In this document: positions 8,741 to 16,643 of the stretch, piece by piece | Layout: the number at the start of each line of letters is the position of its first letter | How positions within the stretch are numbered: the first letter of the stretch is position 1 | Assembly: GCA_024224155.1 (NCBI GenBank) | Contig: JAAENP010000005.1 | Span: 1 to 64,000, forward strand | Direction of reading: 5' to 3' | Length of the DNA stretch: 64,000 nucleotides | Source of the DNA: a bacterium | Lineage (GTDB): Bacteria > Acidobacteriota > Thermoanaerobaculia > Multivoradales > JAHEKO01 | Made by a program: the position numbers and the translations under genes | Notes under the pieces: generated by a model | Databases searched by the model: none | The model's input: the letters and a program-made list of their open reading frames with translations, nothing else | What the model was told of the DNA's origin: nothing

Positions 8741-9799
8741 TTAGCCTGCCTGTTGCGCGAACGCGCGCGCGATCGACTCCGTATACGGGGCCTCGAGCAC
8801 GCCGGCATCGGTGATGATCGCCGCGATCAGCTCGTTGGGAGTGACGTCGAAAGCGAAGTTGGCCGCCGGTGCGGCCGCCGGTGCGACCGTCGTACCGAAG
8901 ACCTCGGTGACCTCATTGGCCGAGCGTTCTTCAATGGGAATTTCGTCGCCGGTCGGTGTCAACCGATCAATAGTCGACAGCGGTGCGGCGACATAGAACG
9001 GCACGTTGTGCCGGTTCGCCAGCACGGCCACGGTGTAGGTACCGATCTTGTTGGCGGCGTCGCCGTTGGCGGCAATCCGGTCGGCGCCGACCACGACACG
9101 ATCGACCAGGCCCCGAGCCATGAGCGTGCCGCAGCTCGAATCGGTCACGACCTTGAACGGAATGTCGAGCCGCTGCAGCTCCCAGGCGGTCAGGCGCGCG
9201 CCCTGGAGAAGCGGCCGGGTCTCGTCCACCCAAACCTGGGAGACCTTGCCCTGGTCGTGAGACGCCTGGATGACTCCCAGAGCGGTGCCGTAGCCGGCGG
9301 TCGCGAGCGCGCCCGTGTTGCAGTGCGTGAGCACCCGGTCGCCGGCGGCGAACAGGGTCGCTCCGTGCGCGCCCATGCGTCGATTCGAAGCCACGTCCGC
9401 GGCATGGAGCTCGTGCGCCCACGCCAGCAGCCCGGCGATTCTCTTCTCGTCGGGCAATCCCCGGGTCTGGTCGAACACCTTGCGGCCGCGCTCGAGGGCC
9501 CAGCGCAAGTTGACCGCGGTCGGCCGGGTCGCGCCCAGAAGCTCCGACACCTCGACGAAGCGCTCCTCCAAGCTCTGATCGTCTGCGCGCGTGTTCAAGC
9601 CCACCACCAGACCGTAGGCCGCGGAGACCCCGATGGCCGGAGCGCCGCGCACACTCAAACGGTAAATCGCGGCGGCGACGTCTTCGGGTCGCTCACAGTC
9701 CAGCCAGGTCTCCTCCCGCGGCAACCGGGTCTGATCAAGAAGCTTCAAGCCGCCGTCCTGCCAGCGGATCGGACTGAAAGTGGCCGGGTTCTGACTCAT
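8741..9799 (-). CDS. mtnA: S-methyl-5-thioribose-1-phosphate isomerase
   Basis: 352 residues, full length for MtnA. Diagnostic segments are RGAPAIGVSAAYG near residue 50, THCNTGALATAGYGTALGV with the catalytic Cys, and GADRIAANGDAANKIGTY with the catalytic Asp. It isomerises methylthioribose-1-phosphate to the ribulose form in the methionine salvage pathway in the cytoplasm. The related eIF2B alpha-like proteins are less likely because the catalytic Cys and Asp are present. The divergent neighbour at 9960 is also a sulfur amino-acid enzyme, which supports a Met-metabolism locus. Confidence 0.93.
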   Translation of the reverse strand: MSQNPATFSPIRWQDGGLKLLDQTRLPREETWLDCERPEDVAAAIYRLSVRGAPAIGVSAAYGLVVGLNTRADDQSLEERFVEVSELLGATRPTAVNLRWALERGRKVFDQTRGLPDEKRIAGLLAWAHELHAADVASNRRMGAHGATLFAAGDRVLTHCNTGALATAGYGTALGVIQASHDQGKVSQVWVDETRPLLQGARLTAWELQRLDIPFKVVTDSSCGTLMARGLVDRVVVGADRIAANGDAANKIGTYTVAVLANRHNVPFYVAAPLSTIDRLTPTGDEIPIEERSANEVTEVFGTTVAPAAAPAANFAFDVTPNELIAAIITDAGVLEAPYTESIARAFAQQAG

Positions 9800-9805
9800 G
9801 GCCGT

Positions 9806-9811
9806 ATTCTA
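9806..9811 (-). promoter_or_regulatory. Extended -10 box for a leaderless mtnA transcript
   Basis: On the minus strand TAGAAT is followed by exactly 6 nt and then the mtnA ATG. That spacing would put the transcription start at or next to the start codon. No Shine-Dalgarno sequence is present upstream of this ATG. The same arrangement is found at rsmG and lepB1. Confidence 0.5.
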
Positions 9812-9959
9812 GTGGTCGCGGCGGGTCTTTTCGGCGTCTCGTCGAGCCAGCCCGGAGTGCCGCTGCCGGCCAGGCTCCGCCGAGAGCGCTGCTAGAATCT
9901 CGCCGGCTTGCTCACGCCGGTCCGCTTCGGCCGGCGTTTGTCGTTGAGGAGATACCCCT

Positions 9960-11120
9960 TTGAAAGGCGATTCCAGAAAACTCGGCTTTTCGACCCGCGC
10001 GATTCATGCCGGGCAATCACCCGACCCGGTCACCGGCTCGGTCACGGTCCCGATCTACCAGACCTCCACCTACATGTACGAGGAGCTCGGGGTCCACAAG
10101 GGCTACGAGTACGCGCGCGTTCAGAATCCCACCCGGGAGGCCCTGGAAGCGAACATCGCTTCACTCGAAGGGGGGCTCGCCTGCCACGCTTTCGCCTCGG
10201 GCATGTCGGCGATCGCGACTCTCCTGACCCTGGTCAGGGCCGGTGAGCATGTCGTCTGTTCGCGCAACGTGTACGGCGGCACCTATCGCTTTTTTCATCA
10301 CGTCCTCGAGCGCTACGACCTTTCGTTCTCCTGGGTGGACTCCCCCGACCTGGCAACGATTGAGCGCGCCATCACGCCTGAGACCAAGCTCGTCTACATC
10401 GAAACGCCCACCAACCCGATGATCGAGGTCACCGACATCGCCGGCGCCGCCGAGATTGCTCATGCGCGTGGGGCTCAGCTGGCCGTGGACAATACCTTCA
10501 TGTCCCCCTACTTCCAGCAGCCGCTCGAGCACGGCGCCGATTTCGTGATCCACTCGACGACCAAGTTTCTGAACGGCCACAGCGACTCGATCGGCGGCGC
10601 TCTGGTCAGCAAGCACGAGAAGGACGCCGAGTGGTTCGGCTTCGTGCAGAAGTCGGAAGGCGCCATTCTCAGTCCCTTCGACTCGTTTCTGGTCCTGAGG
10701 GGCCTGAAGACCCTCGCCGTTCGCATGGAGCGGCACGAGGTCAACGGCCGCGCCGTCGCCCGGTTCCTGGCGGGCCATCCCAAGGTCCGCTCGGTGCTCT
10801 ACCCCGGGCTTTCCGATCATCCCGGACACGAGACCCAGAAGAAACAGGCGTCCGGCTTTGGCGCGCTGATCGCGTTCGATCTTGGCGGCCGCTCGGCCGC
10901 CAAGACCTTTCTGGATCGGCTCGAGCTGCTCAGCCTCGCCGAGAGCCTGGGCGGTGTCGAGACCCTGATCTCGCACCCGGCCTCGATGACCCACGCCTCG
11001 GTGCCACCGGAGCGGCAGGCAGAGCTCGGCATCAGCGAAGGGCTGGTCCGGGTCTCGGTCGGAATCGAGGACCGCGAAGACCTGTTGGCAGATCTCGAGC
11101 AGGCCCTGTCGGCGCTCTAG
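9960..11120 (+). CDS. Cys/Met metabolism PLP enzyme (cystathionine gamma-synthase / beta-lyase type)
   Basis: 386 residues from a TTG start preceded by GAGGAGA. It is a fold-type I PLP enzyme of the MetB/MetC/MGL family: the aldimine lysine lies in HSTTKFLNGHSD (about residue 202), with YIETPTNP and AVDNTFMSPYFQQP upstream and SLGGVETLISHPASMTHAS downstream. Such enzymes act in transsulfuration or methionine metabolism; sequence alone does not separate gamma-synthase, beta-lyase and gamma-lyase. A TAGAAT -10 box at 9893-9898 and a GC hairpin lie in its leader. It is divergent from mtnA, and its last 4 bp overlap the convergent cutA. Confidence 0.88.
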   Translation: MKGDSRKLGFSTRAIHAGQSPDPVTGSVTVPIYQTSTYMYEELGVHKGYEYARVQNPTREALEANIASLEGGLACHAFASGMSAIATLLTLVRAGEHVVCSRNVYGGTYRFFHHVLERYDLSFSWVDSPDLATIERAITPETKLVYIETPTNPMIEVTDIAGAAEIAHARGAQLAVDNTFMSPYFQQPLEHGADFVIHSTTKFLNGHSDSIGGALVSKHEKDAEWFGFVQKSEGAILSPFDSFLVLRGLKTLAVRMERHEVNGRAVARFLAGHPKVRSVLYPGLSDHPGHETQKKQASGFGALIAFDLGGRSAAKTFLDRLELLSLAESLGGVETLISHPASMTHASVPPERQAELGISEGLVRVSVGIEDREDLLADLEQALSAL

Positions 11121-11464
11121 GAGTCCGAGCCCTGGGCCAAGGTCGGGTTCTTCTGAACCGACTCGGCCAGCCACGCCAGGAACCTCTCCTCGCCTCCCTG
11201 AACCGCAAAACGCAGAATCTCCGGCAGCTCGTAGCTGTGGAGCTCCTGAATCGCGGCTTCGATCGCCGGATACTCGTCTTCGACGCTCTTGATGAGAAGC
11301 ATGAACTCGCTGTCTTCGCAGAGCTTGCCTTGCCACCGGTAGACGGACCGGCGAATCGGAATAACGTTGACACAGGCAGCGTGCCGGCGACCCACCAGCT
11401 CCCCGGCGAGGCTGTTGGCTTCCTCTTCGGTTCCAACGGTTGTGATGACGACGATGGCGCTCAA
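11117..11464 (-). CDS. cutA: Divalent-cation tolerance protein CutA
   Basis: 115 residues, TTG start (TTGAGCGCC). It has the CutA trimer fold signatures: VVITTVGTEEEANSLA at the N-terminus, ACVNVIPIRRSVYRWQGK in the middle with the conserved ACVN motif, and HSYELPEIL near the C-terminus. CutA proteins are small cytoplasmic trimers resembling PII and are linked to copper tolerance, but their exact role is unclear. It converges on the PLP-enzyme gene with a 4-bp overlap. Confidence 0.93.
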   Translation of the reverse strand: MSAIVVITTVGTEEEANSLAGELVGRRHAACVNVIPIRRSVYRWQGKLCEDSEFMLLIKSVEDEYPAIEAAIQELHSYELPEILRFAVQGGEERFLAWLAESVQKNPTLAQGSDS

Positions 11465-11519
11465 GGTGAGGGGGAATCTACTTCACCCCTGCTTTTTCGG
11501 TCAAGGCTCTCATGGCCGC

Positions 11520-12107
11520 TCAGCGCCAGGTCTCGGATTCGACGTCGTAGCGCAGAATCTTGGCCTTGCCCGTACGGCCGAAGAGCCGCACCGCGGCCAG
11601 CCGAGATCGGCCGTCGGTCAAGTAGATCGAGCCCGGAGTCGACCCACCGAGCGGACCGAAGGAAGCGAGATCCGAGCGGTTGAAGCGGACCGGGTCGGGC
11701 GGCAGCCGGCGGCGGTGATTGCCCGGGTCCCTCGGTGCGGGACCGAGCGGGAATCCAAGCCTGACCCGCCGGCCGAAATGATGAAGATTGCGAGGTGGTC
11801 CGACCGGGGGGTCGACGCTGGACTCGATGTCTCTGGTCAAAACGCCGTCACCGTCACCATCTCGATAGAGAGTGAAGGTGAAGACACCTTTCTGCTGTTC
11901 ACGAAACTTGACCCCGACCTTGACGCCCAGTCGAATCGCCGTGGCCCGCGCCAGGCGCAACGCGTTGACGACCTCCGCCGAGGCCAGGTCGAGCTCGAGT
12001 GAAGTGGCTCCGCTCGTGATCCAGGGCAGGCCCACCCCCGCCACCAGCACGATCAGCGCCAGTACGAGAACGAGCTCGATCAGTTGAAATCCGCAGTTCG
12101 GTTTCAT
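11520..12107 (-). CDS. GspH/FimT-type minor pseudopilin
   Basis: 195 residues starting at the ATG that gives MKPNCGFQLIELVLVL. This is a class III (type IV) prepilin leader cut between Gly and Phe, with Glu at +5 of the mature protein and a hydrophobic helix after it. The globular part fits the GspH/FimT group (ASAEVVNALRLARATAIRLG). Such proteins are minor pilins of type II secretion or type IV pilus systems; no other pilus gene is in the window. An ATG five codons upstream is possible but would extend the leader unnecessarily. It lies downstream of the comEA-like gene on the same strand. Confidence 0.8.
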   Translation of the reverse strand: MKPNCGFQLIELVLVLALIVLVAGVGLPWITSGATSLELDLASAEVVNALRLARATAIRLGVKVGVKFREQQKGVFTFTLYRDGDGDGVLTRDIESSVDPPVGPPRNLHHFGRRVRLGFPLGPAPRDPGNHRRRLPPDPVRFNRSDLASFGPLGGSTPGSIYLTDGRSRLAAVRLFGRTGKAKILRYDVESETWR

Positions 12108-12134
12108 GGTTGATCGATCCATGTCGAAGCCGGC

Positions 12135-12158
12135 GCGGGGGCGCGCGAGCGCCCCCGC
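12135..12158. repeat. Perfect 10-bp GC hairpin between the comEA-like gene and the pseudopilin gene
   Basis: GCGGGGGCGC (12135-12144) and GCGCCCCCGC (12149-12158) are exact inverted repeats with a 4-nt loop. It lies 8 bp past the comEA-like stop on the minus strand and has no U-tract on either side, so it may be an mRNA-stabilising or Rho-assisted stop element between the two leftward genes. Confidence 0.6.
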
Positions 12159-12166
12159 TTCACCGA

Positions 12167-12514
12167 CTACTCCTCGCCCTCGTCCTTGGGCTTGCGCGGC
12201 GCGCTAACCTTCTCGGTCAGGGTCGTCTCGCCCGACAAGCTGATGTGTGGCTCGATGAGCTCGAACGTGCGTTCGCCGATCCCTTTGACGAGCATCAGGT
12301 CCTCGGTCGCCTCGAAGGCGCCGTTGGCCGAACGAAACTCGACGATGCGACCGGCGACCACTTCGCCGACTCGGGGCAGAAGAGACAACTCTTCGACGCC
12401 GGCCTGGTTGATGTTGACCTTGCCCTCGGCGGCCGCGGCCATGCTTCCGGTGGCCAGCGCGAGCGCGGCCAGGATCAAGAGTCCAACGAAAAGTCTGTTC
12501 TTGAGGTCACCCAT
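12167..12514 (-). CDS. ComEA-like helix-hairpin-helix protein, exported
   Basis: 115 residues from the ATG behind AAGGAGAAA. Residues 1-29 are a signal peptide (LFVGLLILAALALATGSMAAAAE). The HhH DNA-binding unit follows (VNINQAGVEELSLLPRVGE... ANGAFEATEDLMLVKGIGE), as in ComEA, the periplasmic double-stranded DNA receptor in natural transformation. A charged tail ends the protein. Because it sits next to a pilin-like gene on the same strand, a role in DNA uptake is plausible but not shown. Confidence 0.85.
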   Translation of the reverse strand: MGDLKNRLFVGLLILAALALATGSMAAAAEGKVNINQAGVEELSLLPRVGEVVAGRIVEFRSANGAFEATEDLMLVKGIGERTFELIEPHISLSGETTLTEKVSAPRKPKDEGEE

Positions 12515-12914
12515 GATTTTCTCCTTTTGTTGTTGTGGGTGGTTTCGAGCGTTGTGCTCATTTGCTTTCGAATCACTTCTGGTCAAAGGTGGCCAGGGGT
12601 TGCCTGCCGTGGCCAGTTGCTGGGTCCTTGTTCTACTGATCGCGCCTCCTTTCTCCGGTTTCCGTGTGCTCGGTCCCCAGATCACGATCCCGGCCAAGGC
12701 TCGAGAAAGCGGTCAAGCCGCTTGTTTGTCGTGGTTTACCGGGCTATGCCCGGCTCTTGGGCAAGTCCCGGGCGTCAAGGGATCTGGACACGAGGGCTGC
12801 GGCCCGGAGCCCGCGCGGTAGAGGGCATCGGGGACCGGCCCCCTGTCAAGCCATTTGGACTGGCGCAAAAACGCTTGTCATCGACTTTGCGCTCGTGCCT
12901 GCTAGATTAGGGAT
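12515..12914. other. 400-bp intergenic region between divergent comEA-like and lepB1 genes
   Basis: No open frame with coding character was found. It contains a small perfect hairpin CCGGGC-tat-GCCCGG at 12739-12753, a weak leftward TTGACC about 70 bp upstream of the comEA-like ATG with only a poor -10 (AAATGA) at 17-bp spacing, and the rightward -10 box for lepB1 at its right end. Confidence 0.5.
12903..12908 (+). promoter_or_regulatory. -10 box for a leaderless lepB1 transcript
   Basis: TAGATT is followed by 6 nt and then the GTG start at 12915. No ribosome-binding site can fit. A TTGTCA at 12875-12880 lies 22 bp upstream, too far for a standard -35. Confidence 0.45.
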
Positions 12915-13598
12915 GTGCAGAAACGGCGTTCTACTTTCCGCGAGTATTTCGAGGCTTTGTTGATCGCCGGGATCTTTCTCGGATTCACCAACGCCTTTGT
13001 CTTCAAGACCTTCTACATTCCCAGCGCTTCGATGGAGGAGACCCTCCTCATCGGCGACCACCTCTTCGTCAACCGGTTCATCTTCGGGTCCGAAAGCTCG
13101 AATCTCGAAAAAGCCCTGTTCCCGCTGCGCAAGGTGCAACGTGGCGACGTCGTGATCTTCCGCTCGCCCGAGCGGCCCGCGGTGGACATGGTCAAACGCT
13201 GCGTCGGGATCCCCGGCGACACGATCCAGGTCACGGGAAAGACGCTCTTTGTGAATGGCGAGCCGGTCGACGAATCGGGCTTCGCCGTGCACCGGGACAG
13301 CAGGCGCGGCCGGGCCGGCTTGCGTTCCAGGGATGACTTCGGGCCCTATGTGGTGCCCGCGGAGCACTATTTCTGCATGGGCGACAACCGGGATCATTCG
13401 TACGATTCGCGCTTCTGGGGACCGGTGCCCGCTCACTTCATCAAGGGCCGGGCCTTCTTGGTCTACTGGTCCTTCGGCGGCGAGACGCCCGACGGATCGT
13501 GGCCGGGCTGGGGGGCGCGGCTAAGACAACTGGGACAGACCGCAGCCAGCTTCGTCACCAAGACCCGCTGGGGCCGCACGCTCCACGTGATCCGCTGA
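12915..13598 (+). CDS. lepB: Signal peptidase I (first of a tandem pair)
   Basis: 227 residues from GTG. One N-terminal membrane segment (residues 12-30), then the catalytic Ser39 in IPSASM and general-base Lys94 in MVKRCVGIPGD, with the box E region GDNRDHSYDSRFWGPVP near residue 160. The enzyme cleaves signal peptides on the outer face of the cytoplasmic membrane. Its stop overlaps the start of a second lepB (TGATG). The start is fixed by the -10 box just upstream and by the conserved EYFEALLIA segment, which follows directly. Confidence 0.93.
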   Translation: MQKRRSTFREYFEALLIAGIFLGFTNAFVFKTFYIPSASMEETLLIGDHLFVNRFIFGSESSNLEKALFPLRKVQRGDVVIFRSPERPAVDMVKRCVGIPGDTIQVTGKTLFVNGEPVDESGFAVHRDSRRGRAGLRSRDDFGPYVVPAEHYFCMGDNRDHSYDSRFWGPVPAHFIKGRAFLVYWSFGGETPDGSWPGWGARLRQLGQTAASFVTKTRWGRTLHVIR

Positions 13599-14359
13599 TG
13601 ACATCCGCCGCCTCGGAAGGGGCAGCGCCGCGAACGCCGGTTGACGCCCCGCCGCCGGCGACCACTCCGCGCGCGAAGCATCCCTGGAGCGACTACCTCG
13701 AGGCCCTGCTCATCGCGGTCATCTTCGCCACGTTTGCGCGCTCCTTCGTACTCCAGGCCTTCAAGATTCCGAGCTCCTCGATGGAAGAGAATCTCCTGGT
13801 CGGAGACCACATCCTGGTCAACAAATTCATCTACGGGCCGACCTACCTCGAAGGTGGCCTGTTACCGGCTCGCGAGGTTCGACCGGGCGACATCACCGTG
13901 TTCCGATTCCCCGAAGAGCCGACTCGCGACTTCATCAAGCGCTGCATCGGCGTTGCCGGCGACCGGATCGAGATTCGAGACAAGGTCGTCTTCGTCAACG
14001 GCGAGCCTCTCGACGAATCCGCCTATGTTCTTCACCGGGATCCGCGCATCTACCCGCGATCCATCTTTCTCTCCGAGGAGTATCGGCGTAGAGACAACTT
14101 CGGGCCGATAACGGTCCCCGAAGGTGAGCTCTTCTTTCTCGGCGACAATCGGGACGACTCGCACGACTCCCGCTTCTGGGGCACCGTGCCGCGAGAATTC
14201 GTCAAGGGCCGCGCACTCATCGTCTATTGGTCCTTCGATGCCGCTCATCAGGGCACCGGCTGGCCGGGCTTGGGACCCCGCCTGCGTCAGCTGCTGGAGG
14301 TCGTCGTCAAGTTCCCAGCCCGAACGCGTTGGCGCCGGAGCTTGCGCCTGATCCGCTAG
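13598..14359 (+). CDS. lepB: Signal peptidase I (second of a tandem pair)
   Basis: 253 residues from the ATG that overlaps the previous stop. It carries a 30-residue Pro/Ala-rich extension before the anchor (EALLIAVIFATFARSF). Catalytic Ser61 (IPSSSM) and Lys114 (FIKRCIGVAGD) are both present, with GDNRDDSHDSRFWGTVP downstream. It is closely related to the first copy, so the pair looks like a local duplication that has diverged, mainly at the N-terminus and in the loop between box C and D. Both copies seem active, and specialisation for different substrates is possible. Confidence 0.93.
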   Translation: MTSAASEGAAPRTPVDAPPPATTPRAKHPWSDYLEALLIAVIFATFARSFVLQAFKIPSSSMEENLLVGDHILVNKFIYGPTYLEGGLLPAREVRPGDITVFRFPEEPTRDFIKRCIGVAGDRIEIRDKVVFVNGEPLDESAYVLHRDPRIYPRSIFLSEEYRRRDNFGPITVPEGELFFLGDNRDDSHDSRFWGTVPREFVKGRALIVYWSFDAAHQGTGWPGLGPRLRQLLEVVVKFPARTRWRRSLRLIR

Positions 14360-14389
14360 CCAGACGGGTTGAGGTTAAGATAGAGCTCT

Positions 14390-14758
14390 ATGAGGACGTT
14401 TCGACCCGGTCGGGGAGACAGCAAGCTCGGTTGTCTGATGTGGCTAGCAGCTCTGGGATTCGCCGCCTACGTCGCCTATCAGGCCATCCCGGCACAGATG
14501 AAGGCCGCTGAGCTCAAGAGCTTCATGACCAACCAGGCCGAGCGTAGCGCCGAAGCTCCGGTCGAGAACATCGCGGCCAACGTGCTCACCCAGGTCAAGA
14601 ACCTAGGCCTTCCGGTCGACAAAAAAGCGGTCCACGTCAAGCGCGTCGGCGGCCGGATCAGGATCTCTTACAGCTATTCGGTGCCCATCAACCTCGTCGT
14701 TACGACCTACGACTGGTCGTTCGAGGTCAAGGTGGATCGACCGGTCATCATTGTCTAG
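14390..14758 (+). CDS. DUF4845-like single-pass membrane protein
   Basis: 122 residues. A short basic N-terminus is followed by one membrane helix (CLMWLAALGFAAYVAYQAIP, residues about 20-39) and an extracytoplasmic domain ending KVDRPVIIV. Proteins of this shape, grouped as DUF4845, often follow lepB in other bacteria, which fits this position 30 bp after the second signal peptidase. Function unknown. A TAAGAT box about 8 nt upstream of the ATG may provide a short-leader promoter in addition to read-through from lepB. Confidence 0.65.
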   Translation: MRTFRPGRGDSKLGCLMWLAALGFAAYVAYQAIPAQMKAAELKSFMTNQAERSAEAPVENIAANVLTQVKNLGLPVDKKAVHVKRVGGRIRISYSYSVPINLVVTTYDWSFEVKVDRPVIIV

Positions 14759-14786
14759 CTGCCGCCTTCCTTCGACCAGGATCTGC

Positions 14787-15473
14787 TCAGAGCTCGGCTA
14801 GCAGACGCTCGAGCGCGGCCTCGGGATCGTCGGACGCTGTCAACGGTCTTCCCACAACCAGCAGATCCGCGCCCGCCTCAAGCGCCTGGGCGGGGGTCGC
14901 CGTGCGCTTCTGGTCGTCGGGGCCGGAGCCGGCCGGCCGAACGCCCGGCGTCACTAGGGTGAAGGATCCGGGCAGAACGCCGCGCAACCGGGCGACTTCA
15001 CGCGGCGAGCAGACGGCACCGGCGCACCCGGCTTGGTGCGCCAACCTGGCCCAGGCCGAAACCAGGACGTCGGGCGGGTCATCGATCCCCAGGCCCATGA
15101 GCGACCCTTCATCCATGTGCGTCAAGAGCGTCACGGCGAGGATCCCGACCCGGCCGCTCCCGGCCTCCGAAGCTGCGCTCAGCATGTCGCTCCCCCCGGT
15201 CGTGTGGGCGGTCACGTAGTCGACTCCCAGATCCGCAACCGCGCTGACGGCTCGAGCGACGGTATTCGGAATGTCGTGGAGCTTCAGATCCAGAAAGACC
15301 CTTGCCTTCGCCCGGGCCTCCTCCACCGCCCGAGGTCCCCACCTGACGAAGGCCTCGAGCCCGACCTTGAGCAGTCCCACTCGTGGGCCGAGGGTCCGGC
15401 ACCAGTGGCGAAACTCATCCCAGTCCGAGGTGTCCAATGCAACCACGATCTTGCGCGCAGCGTTCGTTTTCAT
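14787..15473 (-). CDS. pyrF: Orotidine 5'-phosphate decarboxylase
   Basis: 228 residues. The OMPDC core is present: ALDTSDW near the N-terminus, LKVGLE with the first catalytic Lys, and LDLKLHDIPNTV with Asp62, Lys64 and Asp67 of the catalytic array; VTPGVRP and VVGRPLT form the phosphate site. It converts OMP to UMP, the last step of pyrimidine synthesis. It starts 8 nt after the stop of pyrD, so the two form a pyrimidine operon read leftward. The ATG was chosen because longer starts would run into pyrD. Confidence 0.95.
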   Translation of the reverse strand: MKTNAARKIVVALDTSDWDEFRHWCRTLGPRVGLLKVGLEAFVRWGPRAVEEARAKARVFLDLKLHDIPNTVARAVSAVADLGVDYVTAHTTGGSDMLSAASEAGSGRVGILAVTLLTHMDEGSLMGLGIDDPPDVLVSAWARLAHQAGCAGAVCSPREVARLRGVLPGSFTLVTPGVRPAGSGPDDQKRTATPAQALEAGADLLVVGRPLTASDDPEAALERLLAEL

Positions 15474-15481
15474 CTCAGGTA

Positions 15482-16594
15482 TTACCCCTCTCCCTTGGGT
15501 TCCAGATCGGCACCGATCACCTCCGCTATCGACTCGTATCCATCTCGGTCGAGTAACTCGACCAGCTCTTTCCGGATCCGGGCGACAAGTCCCGGCCCTT
15601 CGAATACCAGCGCGGAGTAGAGCTGCACCAGGCCGGCACCGGCTCGCAAGCGCTGGTAGACATCCGCCCCGGACGAGACCCCGCCGACACTCACCAGAAG
15701 GCATTTGCCAAACAGGTCCCCGGCCAGGGCCTCAAGCAGTTCGAGACTGCGGCGGCGCAGGACCCGGCCGCTCAATCCGCCGACTCTTCTGGCCCCGGGA
15801 AGGAGCTCATAGTCCGTGGTGGTGTTCGCCAGGACGATTCCGTCGGCCCCGGAAGCGACGCTCGCCTCGGCGATCTCGAGAGCTTCCGAGACTTCGAGGT
15901 CCGGAGAGAGCTTGACCAGCAGCGGCCGGTTGGTCGCCGCGCGAGTGCCGCGCACCAGGTCGCCAAGCTCGTGCCTTCGCTGAAGGTCGCGAAGCCCGGG
16001 TGTGTTGGGCGAAGAGACATTCAGCACGAAGCCATCACAGCGATCGCGGAGAGTGTCGATCAGCAGCAGGTAATCGTCGAGCGCCTGGGCGTTGGGCGTA
16101 TCGCGGTTCTTTCCCAGATTCACGAATAGCGGGACCGCCGCCGGATAAAAGAGCTCGAGACGCCCGTGAAGTGCCCGCGAGCCCCGGTTGTTGAAGCCCA
16201 TCGCGTTCTCGAGGCTGGCCGCGGTGGTGTATCGAAAGAGTCGCGGACGCGGATTCCCTTTTTGTGCACGCGGGGTCACCGCTCCGACCTCCAGCCAGCC
16301 GAATCCAAGCGCAGCCATTCCGGGAATGACGAGTCCGTCCTTGTCGAAGCCGGCGGCGAGACCGACCGGATTAGAGAACCTCTGGCCCAGCAGATTCGCT
16401 TGAGACAGACGGTCGTTGGTGTCTACTCGGTATCGACTTTCGATCAGGCCGCGGACCGGCGTCGACTGCACGAGCCGCAAGGCGCTCAGCGCAATGGAGT
16501 GGGCGCTCTCGGCGGGCAGCGACAGCAACAGCCGATGCGGCCAGGAAAGGTGCGCAACGGCGCCATCAGGACCTCTGTTATTCTGCTGTTTCAC
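15482..16594 (-). CDS. pyrD: Dihydroorotate dehydrogenase, quinone-type (class 2)
   Basis: 370 residues from GTG. The N-terminal helix pair typical of class 2 enzymes (HRLLLSLPAESAHSIALSALRLV) inserts into the membrane to reach quinone. FMN site: NPVGLAAGFDKDG and VGAVTPRAQKGNPRPRLFRY; catalytic serine in LNVSSPNTPGLR; phosphate loop VSVGGVSSGADVYQRLRAGA. It oxidises dihydroorotate to orotate. It is first in the pyrD-pyrF operon and divergent from the AlkP-fold membrane protein gene. Confidence 0.95.
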   Translation of the reverse strand: MKQQNNRGPDGAVAHLSWPHRLLLSLPAESAHSIALSALRLVQSTPVRGLIESRYRVDTNDRLSQANLLGQRFSNPVGLAAGFDKDGLVIPGMAALGFGWLEVGAVTPRAQKGNPRPRLFRYTTAASLENAMGFNNRGSRALHGRLELFYPAAVPLFVNLGKNRDTPNAQALDDYLLLIDTLRDRCDGFVLNVSSPNTPGLRDLQRRHELGDLVRGTRAATNRPLLVKLSPDLEVSEALEIAEASVASGADGIVLANTTTDYELLPGARRVGGLSGRVLRRRSLELLEALAGDLFGKCLLVSVGGVSSGADVYQRLRAGAGLVQLYSALVFEGPGLVARIRKELVELLDRDGYESIAEVIGADLEPKGEG

Positions 16595-16643
16595 CGGCCC
16601 CCTCTAGGCGAGTCGCTCCAATCTAGCAAAGCAAGAGTCGTCA

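Noticed and set aside
16580-16602. A parS-like half-site (TGTTTCAC) at the pyrD start
   Set aside because: It results from the GTG-AAA-CAG start codons of pyrD, and the opposite half is absent.
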